64,000 nt of DNA from Calliphora vicina (GCF_958450345.1 NC_088782.1:62462501-62526500), one strand, 5' to 3'. Shown: positions 11,018-21,330, counted from the stretch's first letter. A program made the numbers and translations. Notes: a model not told the origin generated them from the sequence alone.

Positions 11018-11838
11018 TAGAGATGCTAACCGGGACTGATTTTTGAAAATCCCGGGGATCGGGATTTGATAAAGAATCCCGAAATCCCGACCCGGGGTTT
11101 CGGGATTTTCGGGAAATCTAAAATCCCGAAAATTATACGAAAAAAACGTACATAATTATGTCTTTACAATTGAAAGTAAATTTTTTATTTAGCAATTAAT
11201 TTTTATTATACACTAAAAAGCATACTATTGCATCTATGGTGGCGTCTGCCATTCTGGAACGAATTTTGTTTCCGACTGCTGCCGAAAAACATATTTCACA
11301 TTAAATCTTTGACATTGGCAAAACCGTTTGCAAATACTTATAACAAATCTGCAAGTATTTTCCTCTTGTTTCTTCAGAAATAATGTGATCTATTTCTTTT
11401 GCAAGTTGCAAATCTACATTATAACTTGGTTTCGTTATTGTTATTTGAGCAATCGAGATAAAATCAATGTCGTTTGAAGAGGCTTTAAATTGAGTTTTGT
11501 TAGACTACTTACAAAAAAAAAGGTGAAGTATTGATTTTGCAGAGCCCACTCAAGGAAAACCAAAAATACCGCTTTCCTTTATTTACTATGTTGTAGCAGG
11601 AGTTGAGCTTAACAACTTTTCTGAATATCACTTTGCTATATTCGGGCATGTAGAATTTCGAAATGCATGAAAAAGGCAAACAAAAATGAAAATTTCCCCT
11701 ATTTATTGATGAAAAACGGAATTTAAAAAATCGCGAAAATCCCGGGTTTTAAAATTAAAAAATCCCGGGCTTCGGGATTTAATAAATCCCGAAAACCCCC
11801 GGATTTTCGGGAACGGGATTCCCCGTTTGGCATCTCTA
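11018..11838. mobile_element. hAT element nested in the Harbinger-like MITE
   Basis: GTCACACA is duplicated at 11010-11017 and 11839-11846, exactly 8 bp, within the TIR of the host MITE. The ends are TAGAGATGCTAACCGGGA and TTTGGCATCTCTA, with dense AATCCCGGG/CCCGGGATT subterminal repeats as in the 6953-7241 MITE. The interior keeps a decayed transposase tail on the minus strand. The host MITE, itself in a HINE, gives three readable layers. Confidence 0.9.
11190..11420 (-). pseudogene. Decayed hAT transposase C-terminus
   Basis: Minus-strand translation gives KYLQTVLPMSK, a stop, then CFSAAVGNKIRSRMADATID. The FSAA..KIRSRMAD block corresponds to the hAT C-terminal dimerisation motif (RxFSAAGxxxxxxRxRL). 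Upstream is DLQLAKEIDHIISEETRGK. In-frame stops show it is inactive. It supports the hAT assignment made from the 8-bp duplication. Confidence 0.65.
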
Positions 11839-12470
11839 GTCACACATGACAAATATTTGACGAAAAAGACGTAACCACTAAATAAAATACATTTGAATTC
11901 ATTTATTTATTTCAAAAACTTATTTTACTTAGTATGATTCAAAACAAAAAATTTATTTTTGTTTTATTTGATGCTGTTTGATCTTACAAAACACTTGTAA
12001 GTGTATACACGTCAAACAAATTTGTACTAAAAAAAGTGGTTACGCTTTTTTGAGCAAATATTTGCCATGTGTGACCCTACCTTAAGTACATGAGCAAAAT
12101 AATGTTTCTTTTAAAATTTAAATTATTTATTTTCGTGAATGATTTTCGGATGGAGACCTTATATGGGAGCTATGACTAATTATGTACCGATCCCCATGAA
12201 ACAAATCCATGGAGGAATTTGGTTCCAGGTAATGAGATAGCCGATATTTCAGCTCGATTAAACGACGTTAACCCATGTCGCTCGTCGCTCAAGTTATAAG
12301 GGAAAAAATGCAATGTTTTCAGTTTTTGTAAAAATTTTGCCATTAGAAAATTACTTTTGCAATTTAAAAGAATAGACATGTACACGCAATTGTCGTTCTA
12401 ATGAGATATAAAGGACTAAAATTGGTTAACAAATGTTAAAGTTATTAAAAATTCCCCAGGCCATTAACAT

Positions 12471-12730
12471 GGGCCTTTTCGGAAATGCATCACTGCGCTG
12501 CATCTGATGCGCAGTACATTCTAAAATGCAAAAGTTGCCAACACTGTAAATGTCATGAGTTCTAAAAAGCAACAGTGAAACATATGATGCGCCAAAACCC
12601 ATCAAACAAGCATCACAAAAATGGCTGCTGCATTGTCTGCGCAACAGCATCAGCTGATTTACATGAGCATCGCAAACTAATCACAGATGCGCATCAAATG
12701 CAGAGCAGTGATGCATTTCCGAAAAGGCCC
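12471..12730. mobile_element. 260-bp MITE with perfect 26-bp inverted ends
   Basis: The ends GGGCCTTTTCGGAAATGCAT...and their exact complement are followed by CACTGC. The flanks carry CAT on both sides (12468-12470, 12731-12733), and the sister copy of G reads ATTAACGTGTCTC without the insert. The apparent duplication is 3 bp. A GGGCC start with 3-bp duplication would suit PIF/Harbinger, but CAT is not the usual TWA, so superfamily is open. The interior has several GATGCGCA-type motifs. Confidence 0.8.
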
Positions 12731-14587
12731 CATGTCTCAGGCCACTAGAATAAAAAATATAGGAACAAAATTAACATTTCCAGAAAAATTAAAAGAAAAG
12801 CTTATTTTTACTTAATATATCGAGCCCTTAGCGCCAAATTATCGTAAGCGACAAAACACAAATTTTACAGGAGAAGGTTTTTTCGATTATTTTGAAATTT
12901 ATACATAGAATTAAAAATTTTATGATGCGATATATTATAATCTCGTCCAAGCTATTTGTCGATTTTTCAAAAATATTTATAACTTTTGACAATTAAAAAT
13001 TCATGGTATACTTTATTGAAAAATATGACAAAAAATATTTTTTATTGAATTTTTGCATAGATACAAATTTTTCGAATTGAAATAAAATATTTATTTATGA
13101 ATAGTTTTTAATGAAATTTCACAGTTTATGTAAAATTTTCTATTTAAAATGGAAAAATACAAACAAATTTTGAAATCCCGCAATTCCCAAAAAAGTTTTT
13201 TGGCTATAATATCCATACCAGGGTCGGAGTTATCGGAATCCTTTACATAATAATTAAAAGCATATTGGGCCATCTAAAATCGGTTATTATATTTTGATAT
13301 CGAATATGCGATTTGAGAATTTTTGGCTTAAAGTTTAATTTTACATAAAAAAGTAAAGTATAAATTCCTTATACAGCCTCTTAGAAATTTTTTGCGATAA
13401 CTTAAAAAGAAAAAAAGTTATTTTTTCCCAAAAAATTAGCGAAAAATCGGCTATTAAAATTTTTTTAAATTCAAACGCATATAACTTTGGACTTAGTCAT
13501 TATTATAAAACACTTCTTTCCTTATTTGACACATACGTATGTTGTTAGTCCAATGAAGGAAAACTGGAGAAAATCGGAAACTATTTGGATACGATGTTAT
13601 CAAAAAACTGGAGTAGGTTGGGTAAAAATGTTGAAAATTTAATTTTCAAATGCGAATATCTCCTAAGCTATAAGAGACAATTGACAGCTGCGACTAGGTC
13701 TTTTGTAGCACTCGATGAAAAGATTTTTTTTGAAATCGGAACACAAACGAAGAAATTGGATAATTTTAAAAATGTAATATACCCGAGGTGTCCTATTTTG
13801 AGGATCCTTGGTCGCTGCCCTGGTGGGCAAATGAGGTCCAGGTTCAGAACTTAAACTCGGGAACACTTCTTCTTTGCGTATGTGAAATTTCATTTAAACC
13901 AATCTAACCATTTAGAAGTTACGCATTTATTTCCCTCTTATTTTTCTAACAACTATGTGTCGCCTACGATAAAATTCGTTTACTGTAAAATGTAAACATT
14001 GACTTACGATAAAATCTTACCCCCTATAATTTTGAAGTTATTAACAATATTGATATTCTGAGAACGCTAAAACATCAGTCGGTCCATTAAATTTTAATTT
14101 TTGCAATAAAAAAAAATGTTGAAAATGTCGCTTACGATCATAGCTGTTAATTTTGGATTACGATTAGTAATCAATTAGATTATTTTTCAAAAATAATTTA
14201 ATTGATTATATAATTCTCTTTAGAACAATTTCTGATTACTAATTGATTACGATTACAAATAATCAAAAAATAATCAAGATTACTCGCGATTACGAGAAAA
14301 TAATCAAAAATAATCAAAAGTAATCTAAAAATAATCCGACTATTTTCAAAGATTACTTTTGATTATTATAGATTACTTTCCAAAAATTTTGCATTTACAT
14401 CATTTTATTTTCAAAAATTTGCATTCTAAACAAATAAAACAAAATTATATATTTTTTCATAAAAAAAATATACTTATATAATTTTAATAATAACACAAAC
14501 AATAACAATTTTTATAATTCCCGACTCAAAAAAAATACATTCAATTTTTCATTACACCATTTTTAGTATTTCTCACCCATCGAATAT

Positions 14588-15560
14588 GAGTAAAAAACAA
14601 GTAGGAGAGCTATATTCGGCAGTGCCGAATCTTATATATACTTCACCAATGTATAACTTAACCCCTTGTTGACCAAGGCTTTAAATCGTTAAAAAAAGAT
14701 TTATATTTTTTATGAAATATTGAAAATAAGGACTTCAGGAAGTTATTTAAAAAATTTTAATATTGTGGAGGACCTGCAAGGAACCGAAAGAGACCTGGAA
14801 CCGTTAAGTCAGCATCAGCCAAAAGATAAAAAATAATCATAGATTTTTGTTTAAAATTTATAATATGGCCATAGCCCCCATATAAAGTTCATTTCAGAAA
14901 ATCACCTAAACATGCATAAATTTCTTAAAAATATTTAAGAAATATTGAAATTCGAAACAAAAAATTTCAATATACATATATAAAAATCGCTATACCAAAT
15001 TTTGTGATGATCGGCCCATAATTGACCATAGCCTCCATAAAAGAATAACTTCCGGAATACACAAATATCAAAAAAAATATGTACTGAACCAAAATTTTAC
15101 ACCGATCATTAATTTGTATTCAAGAATCATACTTCAAGCTTTTTGGTCCACTCTTGATAATAGAGTTATTTAAATGAAATTCTACAAAATTAGCCCTCAA
15201 ATACTTAGAAATCACGTTCCACTTGCGATAATAACTAGAATACTCATATTTTATTGTAAAGATGAAATTCGATTACATAGACATAACATAAAAATATTTT
15301 TAATGACAATCGAATCACAATAGGTCATAGCTCCCATATAAGCCCCACAATCCAGAAATACATTAACGCATATAAACATTAACAAATTCCACAGAAATTA
15401 GTTTCAAGTAGACAGAAATCATACTACTTGATTTTCTGACTATTGCTCATATCAGGAAAATGTATTAATCGCAAATATATATTAAAATCTTGTCATATAT
15501 CTCATTTTAATATGCAAAATTTTGAACTTTGTCTAAATATATTTGTATACCCTTTTTAAT
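14588..15560 (-). mobile_element. Diverged HINE (family C/A-like) inside the 3.1-kb element
   Basis: The left edge ACAAGTAGGAGAGCTATATT plus hairpin TTCGGC-AGT-GCCGAA marks the family-C 3' end on the minus strand. Inside are inverse copies of the HINE module (CCATAGCCCCCATATAA at 14870, GATCGGCCCATAATTGACCA at 15010, CATAGCTCCCATATAAG at 15326). The GTCY core is absent, so it is partial or old. Confidence 0.6.
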
Positions 15561-15597
15561 ACACTGTTTCTTCACTTGAGGTTAATAAGGAAATATT

Positions 15598-16642
15598 TTG
15601 AGCCAAACGTGTGATGTTAACAATATCACAGAGAAAACAGATTCGTTATGGCAACCGAATTTGTCGCCAATCGAATTTAGTCGGTTACATCTACTATCAA
15701 ATAAATCAGTTGCAATTACCGAATTTTTGAGGTCCTAATGACACTTTATTAGTATACAGAGAATATAAATTTGTTATGACAGCCGATTTTTTTCAAATTC
15801 AATCGGTTACTATACCAATCCATAAATCGATTGCAAGTACCGAATTTATTTTATTTTCCAAAAACAAGTAATACAAAATACAAATATTGATCTTTAAAAT
15901 TGGCGGTTAGACCAGGAACGGTAGAATTAATATTACCAAATACGTAACAGTTCAATAGGCATCGAATGGAAAAGCAAGGAGATTCAAAATATTTCACCAA
16001 AAATTTGATCTCGTCCTTATACTTATTAAACCAGAGTACATCTAAAAGTAACAAGGAAATCTTTTAACATTAATGTTTCTAATAAAATTTCATATGAACT
16101 TACCATTCTACAGATTTATAACCGCAAATGCAGTCTATTTAATATTTTTGGCTATGTTTTTGAATTTAATATTTTTTGCATATTTTATTTTCTGGTTTGT
16201 TTTAATAAAATATTTTTCATTGTCAAATAAGTCAACAAATGTTCGATTGGATTATATACTTATTTTTCGGTTGTAAACACCGAATTTTCTAAATTAGTTT
16301 GAATAAGTTTTGGTTACTTTAACTAGAAGCATACTTTTAGGAGAAAATATTTTAATACAACCGAGAATTTGATTGTAACCACCATATTTACTATTAAAAC
16401 CCGAATTCACATCGGTTGAAGTTACCGAATAACTTCAATTTATTTTAATCTCACACAAATCAATTTAACAATTGTTGGAATCGTAATACAATTACAAATG
16501 TATATTTTTAGCTGTAAATATGGAAAATCTGTTGAATTAATTAAATATTAATAATTTAATTAAATATTAATAATTGTAAACGATTTCCAACCGAACTGTT
16601 TTCTGTGTGATTTAATTGGTTAACATTACACGTTTCGCTCAA
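15598..16642. mobile_element. Palindromic MITE hosting a D element
   Basis: The outer arms TTGAGCCAAACGTGTGATGT (15598) and the complement of TTGAGCGAAACGTGTAATGT (ending about 16642) are inverted and continue TTAAC. They abut a D element on both inner sides. The second D locus (22051) lacks these arms, which shows the arms belong to a separate, older MITE. Confidence 0.6.
15627..16609. mobile_element. D element, copy 1 (CACAGAGAAAACAG ends)
   Basis: The ends CACAGAGAAAACAGATTCG and (complement of the right) CACACAGAAAACAGTTCGG. Inside are repeated ACCGAATTTGTCGCCAATCG / TCGGTTGCAAGTACC motifs, many copies of the ACCGAATT word in both orientations. No coding is seen. The target duplication is not clear. 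Confidence 0.65.
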
Positions 16643-17419
16643 CATCTACATATATATAAATGACAAACTCTGTTGAAATGGTAAGAATGGTGAGCCTATG
16701 GAGTGCTGAATTTTTTTAAAAATATAAGCTAGTGTTGCTATAAAATTCTGAATAAAATCAAAACAACTTGCTAACGGAAGAGATAGAGGATTAAGATCTT
16801 CCACAAAAATTATCCCCATAAAATTCCACAATATAACTCTGACAATACGAATTATTTCGATAGGTCAAATGTATGTGTCTTGCTCTATCGCTTTAGAAAT
16901 CCCGGTTCGAGTCCGAATGTTGGCGGCCTATTACTTTTTTTATTTTTTCACGTTTTAAATGCAAATTTTTCAAAATAAAATGATGTAAATGCAAAATTTT
17001 TGGAAAATAATCTAAAATAATCAAAAGTAATCTTTGAAAATAGTCGAATTATTTTTTGATTACTTTTGATTATTTTTGATTATTTTCTCGTAATCGCAAG
17101 TAATCTTGATTATTTTTTGATTATTTGTAATCGTAATCAATTAATAATCGTGCGAATCTGAATATAATCGTAATTTAATCATTACTTCACCTTTTGAAAA
17201 AAAATAATCTAATTAGTAATTATTATGATTAGTAATCATTATTTAACAGCTATGCTTACGATAATTTGGCGCTAAGGGCTCGATATATCCATATTTACTT
17301 GTGTGTGACTTTTTGTCTTCGTAGAATACAGTTAACCAATTCGCAGGTATGGCCAAAAAATGTAATTTTTAACGGCAGTTTCTAAATTCCATTTTCAAAT
17401 AAAAATAATCAAATTCTTT

Positions 17420-17700
17420 TATTTAAATTTGGTTGCATTTTGAGTTGATACTGTTTTGTTGGTAAATTATTCCAAAAAAATATTTATTTTGCAATAATTG
17501 CAAAAATTTTAAAGAAAAACAATGTAAATACATTTTCAAATGGAATTTGCTTAATATGATGTATTCGGATTTTCAAATTCTCTTAAAATGTAATCACAAA
17601 TTTTTTGCCCTCTACTGAACATTTTAACATTTTGAGTTAATACAGTATTGTTATGATATATATGAGTGCGATATGATAGATTATCGATCAGCCTATGAAA
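17420..17700. mobile_element. Partial relative of the AACT-flanked MITE at 43385
   Basis: Blocks GAGTTGATACTGTTTTGTTG, TGCAATAATTGCAAAAATTT and TTTTGAGTTAATACAGTATT match the interior of the 43385-44015 element. The terminal CGCACTTGATCAACAAG is missing, so this is a fragment. Confidence 0.5.
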
Positions 17701-18110
17701 TGAGTGTTTGAAATAGGTTCCACGCCTTTCAGGTGCCACGCCTTATGAGTTAGCAAGTTTTAAATTTGTGGAAAAATCAATTCTATGGGAATTAAAATAA
17801 AATATTTTTTAAAATTTTTGATTTTTTATGTTTCTTTTTAAAGGCTTTTATGATTTAAAATTATTCCAGAAAATATTAAAAAAAAAATTTTTTTGAAAAA
17901 TACATTTTTAGTTGGTTTTTTGAGGAATATGGAACCATGTCTATTTTAAAAATTTTACTTCTAGCAAAAAATGGGGCAAGAATTTTTGCATTAGGTAAAG
18001 GAATAATCAAAGAAAATATGGCAAATATAGAAATTGATAGTTTTTTTTATTTTCCATCAAAGTCGAGAAATATTGAAAAAATGGATAGTTGGTAAATATC
18101 GATTTACCTG

Positions 18111-18377
18111 CACTCAGAGAAAAAATATAATTGGCCATGGTTACTGTAACCATTTAAATAGTGTTGCAAGATTTTTAACAATATTATAGTCACAGTAACC
18201 ATTTACATGATTGTGGTAACCATAATATGGTTAATTTACGATTCACATGATTGTATCAACCATATACATGGTTACAGTAAACAAATATATGTTTGTGACT
18301 ATAATATTGTTAAAAATCTTGTAACAATATTGAAATGGTTACAGTAACCATGCCCAACTATATTTTTTCTCTGCGTG
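18111..18377. mobile_element. Short palindromic MITE E
   Basis: Almost completely self-complementary over 267 bp. The ends are CACTCAGAGAAAAAATATA and TATATTTTTTCTCTGCGTG, with inner arms ATGGTTACTGTAACCATTT and TTTTAACAATATTATAGTCAC. The repeated word GGTTACAGTAACC is itself palindromic. The CACxCAGAGAAAA start resembles element D, so the two may share a transposase. Confidence 0.75.
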
Positions 18378-18599
18378 TGGACAAGTACAAAGCAAACAGT
18401 ACAAGTTTTTTTATTCTTTTCTTAATAGATATATCTATCTATCAAAAGAATCAAAAATAATGACGATCCGTTACATAGTTTTCGATACGTTGTATCTGAA
18501 AGTGGACCAAATTACCTAAAACTGGTCTGTTTTTTTTTTAAGGGCTACATATTTTGAACCAAAAATCTGTTTGTAATAAGAGTAGTATATTTGAAATCG

Positions 18600-18965
18600 T
18601 TGTACAATTTACTGTTTATTCAATAATTTTTGGTTTTTGGAACATCATTTGTTCTACGAGCACCACTGTGCGTTGCAAAATCTCGTCCATATTGCTGTTG
18701 AACAACATCAAACTGGTGCAAAGTTGTCACACAATTGCATTTGTGGTTGATTGTAAGTAAATGATGCACCTATCTTGCGGAAAGCCTTACATGTACCCAA
18801 GTGAAATACTGAGCATAGTGAGAGACCTATGGTCTTTCAAAACGTTCGGTATCTTCCTTGCTTATACAGCCACAACGTAATTCAGTAAAACAGTTTTTTA
18901 CCATTGACATTGTTGCTACAGAGTTCCAATAGTATTTATCAAGTTTAGCCCTGGTTTGAGTGACG
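18600..18965 (-). pseudogene. mariner transposase N-terminal remnant
   Basis: The minus strand reads VKNCFTELRCGCISKEDTER and FERP in one stretch, matching the mariner helix-turn-helix/linker block (WFxxFRxGxxSxEDxxRxGRP). Shifted frames then give VHVRLSARQVHHLLTINHK and CNCVTT, matching the KLSARWVPRLLT region. Frameshifts and stops are present. It represents roughly residues 40-170 of a usual 345-residue protein, without the catalytic Asp residues. Confidence 0.55.
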
Positions 18966-19059
18966 TTTTTTTCCGCAATTAATAAAACTTAATAATCGCA
19001 CGAAATTCACTTCTTTCCTCAAGTTACACAGTAGTCCCCTATCAGTGGTTGTCAAACAA

Positions 19060-19335
19060 ATAAATTGAAGCCGATAGACCTTGAAAGACGATTATGAATT
19101 GCCGAAATTATGTTTGAACGCTATAAAAGAAAATCATTAATTGCGATGGAAAATGTATCCATTATGATAACCTGATGCATGAAAGATCGTATGTGGAGCT
19201 CGGCCAACTAGCCGAATCAACACTAACGGCAAATATCTATGGCGCTAAGGTAATTCACTGTATTTGCTGTGAGCAAAAGGGTACTATATACTATGAGCTG
19301 CTGAAATCTGCCCAGACCATCAACCTGGAAATGAA
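19060..19335 (+). pseudogene. mariner transposase remnant (catalytic region)
   Basis: Plus-strand ERRL..AEIMFERYKRKS is followed by HYDN-like sequence, then ELGQLAESTLTANIYGAKVI and YYELLKSAQTINLE. These correspond to mariner ERRFxxCEQLLxRxKRKxFLxRIVTGDEKWIxYxN, then PNIHGAKVMLCIWW and YYELLKPxxTI. The GDEKW block carrying the first catalytic Asp is deleted. It ends at about 19335, just before a Jockey fragment begins. Confidence 0.65.
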
Positions 19336-19384
19336 TGCTGGGTCAAAATTTTCAAATTGTTAATCAATCTATGTCATTGTTAAT

Positions 19385-20162
19385 CAATCGAAGCATTTGC
19401 CAATCACTTGGAGAATGTATTTACCCCAAATGATACAAATTCATATATTAGAGATAATGTCATAAATAATGTGGTGCCAGCCCCACTAAAATTCCGGTTC
19501 TCTGCCGTGAGGACGACGGTCAAAGGTCTTAAGGCTGGAAAATCACCTGGTATAGATAAAATTACTACCACGATGATAAGTAATCTGCCCAACTCAGCAC
19601 TAAGAATTATTTTGTTCATATTTAACTCAATACTACGTATTGGATATTTCCCATCCTCATGGAAAATATCTGATATAGTTATGATACCGAAACCGGGAAA
19701 AGATGTCACTCAAGTGACATCATACCGTCCCATTAGTATTGTCAACCTTGACGAAAATTGCATTATTCCTGACCATCAATTTGGTTTCAGAAGGAAACAT
19801 AGTACTATCGAACAGGTACATCGGATAACTACACTTATTTGGAAAACCTTCGAGAGCAAGCAGTATTGTTCCGCATTATAGTAATATCCACAGGGATCTC
19901 AATGTCCCCATAATACGCGAGGAGATCAAACTCTCCAGTCTAAAATACATTTCAAAACTAATGTATCATCCAAACCCCCTCGCCAGGGAGTTGCTGTCAT
20001 TTGAGGGTCATAGACGACTGAGGCGATTGGAAACACTGGATCTGGCCAGATAATCATTTAACGAGCACAACTTTAGTTTTAGTTTAGGTTAAGATTTGAA
20101 TACTTATTTGTAAATTTCTAATAAGAAAGATTCAATAAAGAAAAAAGATAAAAAAAAAAAAA
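19385..20162 (+). pseudogene. Jockey-clade LINE fragment with poly-A tail
   Basis: Frame 19408-19881 contains LKAGKSPGIDKI, LRIGYFPSSWKISDIVMIPK, KPGKDVTQVTSYRPIS, then IIPDHQFGFRRKHSTIEQVH, the N-terminal half of a Jockey-type reverse transcriptase. A short stretch between PIS and IIPDHQFGF is missing. The frame stops at QYCSAL, exactly before the catalytic F-x-D block, and joins directly to the extreme C-terminus (IHRDLNVPIIREEIKLSSLK..HPNPLARELL..RLRRLETL). It ends with AATAAAG and poly-A at 20150-20162. The whole active site and thumb are deleted, so it is dead. Confidence 0.85.
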
Positions 20163-20730
20163 TGTCATTGATTGTCAATGTGCATAAAACAAAATTTTGT
20201 TCAATTTATCTTACTACGTCCTTGATCCGATCAATTGTATGGAAATATAATGAAATACATGCATCATATATTTAAACAAATGTTTTAATTGGCCTATTTT
20301 TAATAACATTGAAAAACATTTGTCTTTCCTTTGCATCATTTCATAAGTATCAGAATGTATTACAGCTTAAACAATTGTAAACTTTGCACTATTTCCGTTG
20401 AATTTTTAAAATACAATTTGTTTTTTTAATGATCAGCTTCGTTTTTAATTACGTTATTAATATTAAATAATAAACAAATTTAACTTCTCTTTTTTGTTGT
20501 TGCTATTGTAAATGTCTGAATGAATTATTTATTAATTTATTAAAATAATTTAAACGCGTATGCATCAGATGATAAAAAAAAACAACAGCGGAAAAAATTT
20601 AATAACAATAACATTATAAACATAACATAATATAGGAGTTAAGGTTATAAAAATATTGTTAATATAAACATTACACTAGTTATTATAATATTAGGTACAG
20701 CATGATGTAACAGAAATAGAAAAATAATTT
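20163..20730. other. AT-rich stretch, nothing recognised
   Basis: About 570 bp of AT-rich DNA after the LINE poly-A, without frames or shared repeats that I can identify. Confidence 0.4.
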
Positions 20731-20819
20731 ATTTTATACAGAAAATTTTAACAAGAAAATTTTTGTTAAAAATTCACCTGTGTATTGTGAAGAAAAATCC
20801 TGTCGGAACATCTGCTTTG

Positions 20820-21330
20820 CATCTATATGACTTTTTCTCATATGGAAAAGCCAAATACAGAGCATTAACTTAGCGCCATGGATATTTGGCTTTGGTGTCG
20901 AATCTGTTGGTTGGCCGGGCTTCACATTCGATATCTACGCTTCTGGTTATTCCAGTGGATCCATTTTTCATCGCAAGTAATTATTCGGTGCAGAAATGAT
21001 TTTCTTTTATAACGTTCAAACAGCAATTCGAACATATAAAATCGTCTTTCAGGGTCTCTCTACTTCAATTCATACTGTACACAATTTGTATGCTTTTGCA
21101 TGCTTTTGGATGCTTTTGGGTCCTGCTTCTTGCAAAAGTTTTTAAATTGCTGACTGAGTAACTCCCAATGATTTTGCAAGCTCTTGTTGACTTGGAAACA
21201 ACCTTCATGGAGCAATGCCTCCAATTTATGGACTTCCAACTTTTTTGGCGGGCGTGAGCGATCTTTGTCGTCCATGTCAAAATCACCTCTTCTGAACCAT
21301 ACAAACCATCTCTAATACGTTGAAACCGAT
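20820..21330 (-). pseudogene. mariner transposase remnant, minus strand
   Basis: From 21330 downward: SEEVILTWTTK / RRGDFDMDDKDRSRPPKKLE (frames shift), then HKLEALLHEGCFQ, matching the mariner helix-turn-helix end. At about 21050-20940 come NCVQYELK, ERYKRKSF and a KWIHW-like block. KPGQPTDSTPKPNIHGAKLM with LCIW follows near 20920-20850. The domain order is collinear with mariner. Stops and frameshifts make it inactive. Similarity to the plus-strand remnant at 19060 suggests the same family in opposite orientation. Confidence 0.7.

Larger units (their letters stand above)
11003..12082. mobile_element. Harbinger-like MITE (TAA duplication) interrupted by a hAT element
   Basis: Terminal inverted repeats AGGTAGGGTCACACATGACA / TGCCATGTGTGACCCTACCT, continuing inward through AAATATTTG and GTAACCACT on one side and AGTGGTTACG and CAAATATTTG on the other. 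TAA flanks both ends (11000-11002, 12083-12085), where intact HINE-A copies read ACACTAAGTAAA with a single TAA. A 3-bp TWA duplication is the PIF/Harbinger hallmark. Without the hAT insertion the MITE would be about 250 bp. Confidence 0.75.
10952..12202 (-). mobile_element. HINE-A copy 4, old and truncated, hosting two nested insertions
   Basis: Diverged left end (AACAGGTTAGAATGTCAATC, then ACGACCATATAATACCC). The body resumes after the insert with TAAGTACATGAGCAAAAT and GGAGACCTTATATGGGAG, and it ends at about 12202 where family-G sequence begins. The microsatellite side is missing. Divergence and truncation suggest it is older than copies 3, 6, 8, 9 and 10. Confidence 0.6.
14139..17254. 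mobile_element. 3.1-kb long-TIR hAT-like element nested in F1
   Basis: CTTACGAT is duplicated at 14131-14138 and 17255-17262. The intact F2 copy has the single site GTCGCTTACGATAATTTGG. The ends CATAGCTGTTAA / TTAACAGCTATG begin about 300 bp of inverted arms packed with GATTACTTTTGATTATT and TAATCAAAAGTAATC motifs (14160-14350 and 16985-17250). An 8-bp duplication and this layout suggest hAT, but no transposase remains. The centre was filled later by a family-C element and a D-bearing palindrome. Confidence 0.8.
12820..17283. mobile_element. Family-F TIR element, copy 1, inserted in family G
   Basis: Perfect TIRs: TCGAGCCCTTAGCGCCAAAT on the left, complement at the right, continuing TATCGTAAGCGACA. 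TA flanks both sides (12818-12819, 17284-17285). Copy 2 at 55638-56240 has the same ends. After removing the nested 3.1-kb element, F1 is about 1.34 kb, roughly twice F2. The interior (13550-13900) shares a block with element U (48200-48330) in inverted sense. No intact transposase was found. A TA duplication suggests Tc1/mariner-type mobilisation. Confidence 0.75.
12203..17410. mobile_element. Family-G element, copy 1, heavily interrupted
   Basis: G sequence at 12290-12470 (GGAAAAAATGCAATGTTTTC, TTTTGTAAAAATTTTGCC, GACATGTACACGCAATTGTC) continues after a MITE at 12731 (ATGTCTCAGGCCACTAG). It then breaks at 12819 and resumes at 17284 (TATCCATATTTACTTGTG, then CGCAGGTATGGCC). The uninterrupted equivalent lies in G copy 2 (30960-31130, minus sense). 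It is non-coding and belongs to a family of large foldback repeats. Confidence 0.65.

Noticed and set aside
16860..16930. tRNA gene
   Set aside because: Only a B-box-like word is present; no acceptor stem, anticodon arm or A-box at proper distance could be drawn.
18554..18760. 68-codon plus-strand frame
   Set aside because: It overlaps the minus-strand mariner remnant, whose translation matches conserved mariner blocks.
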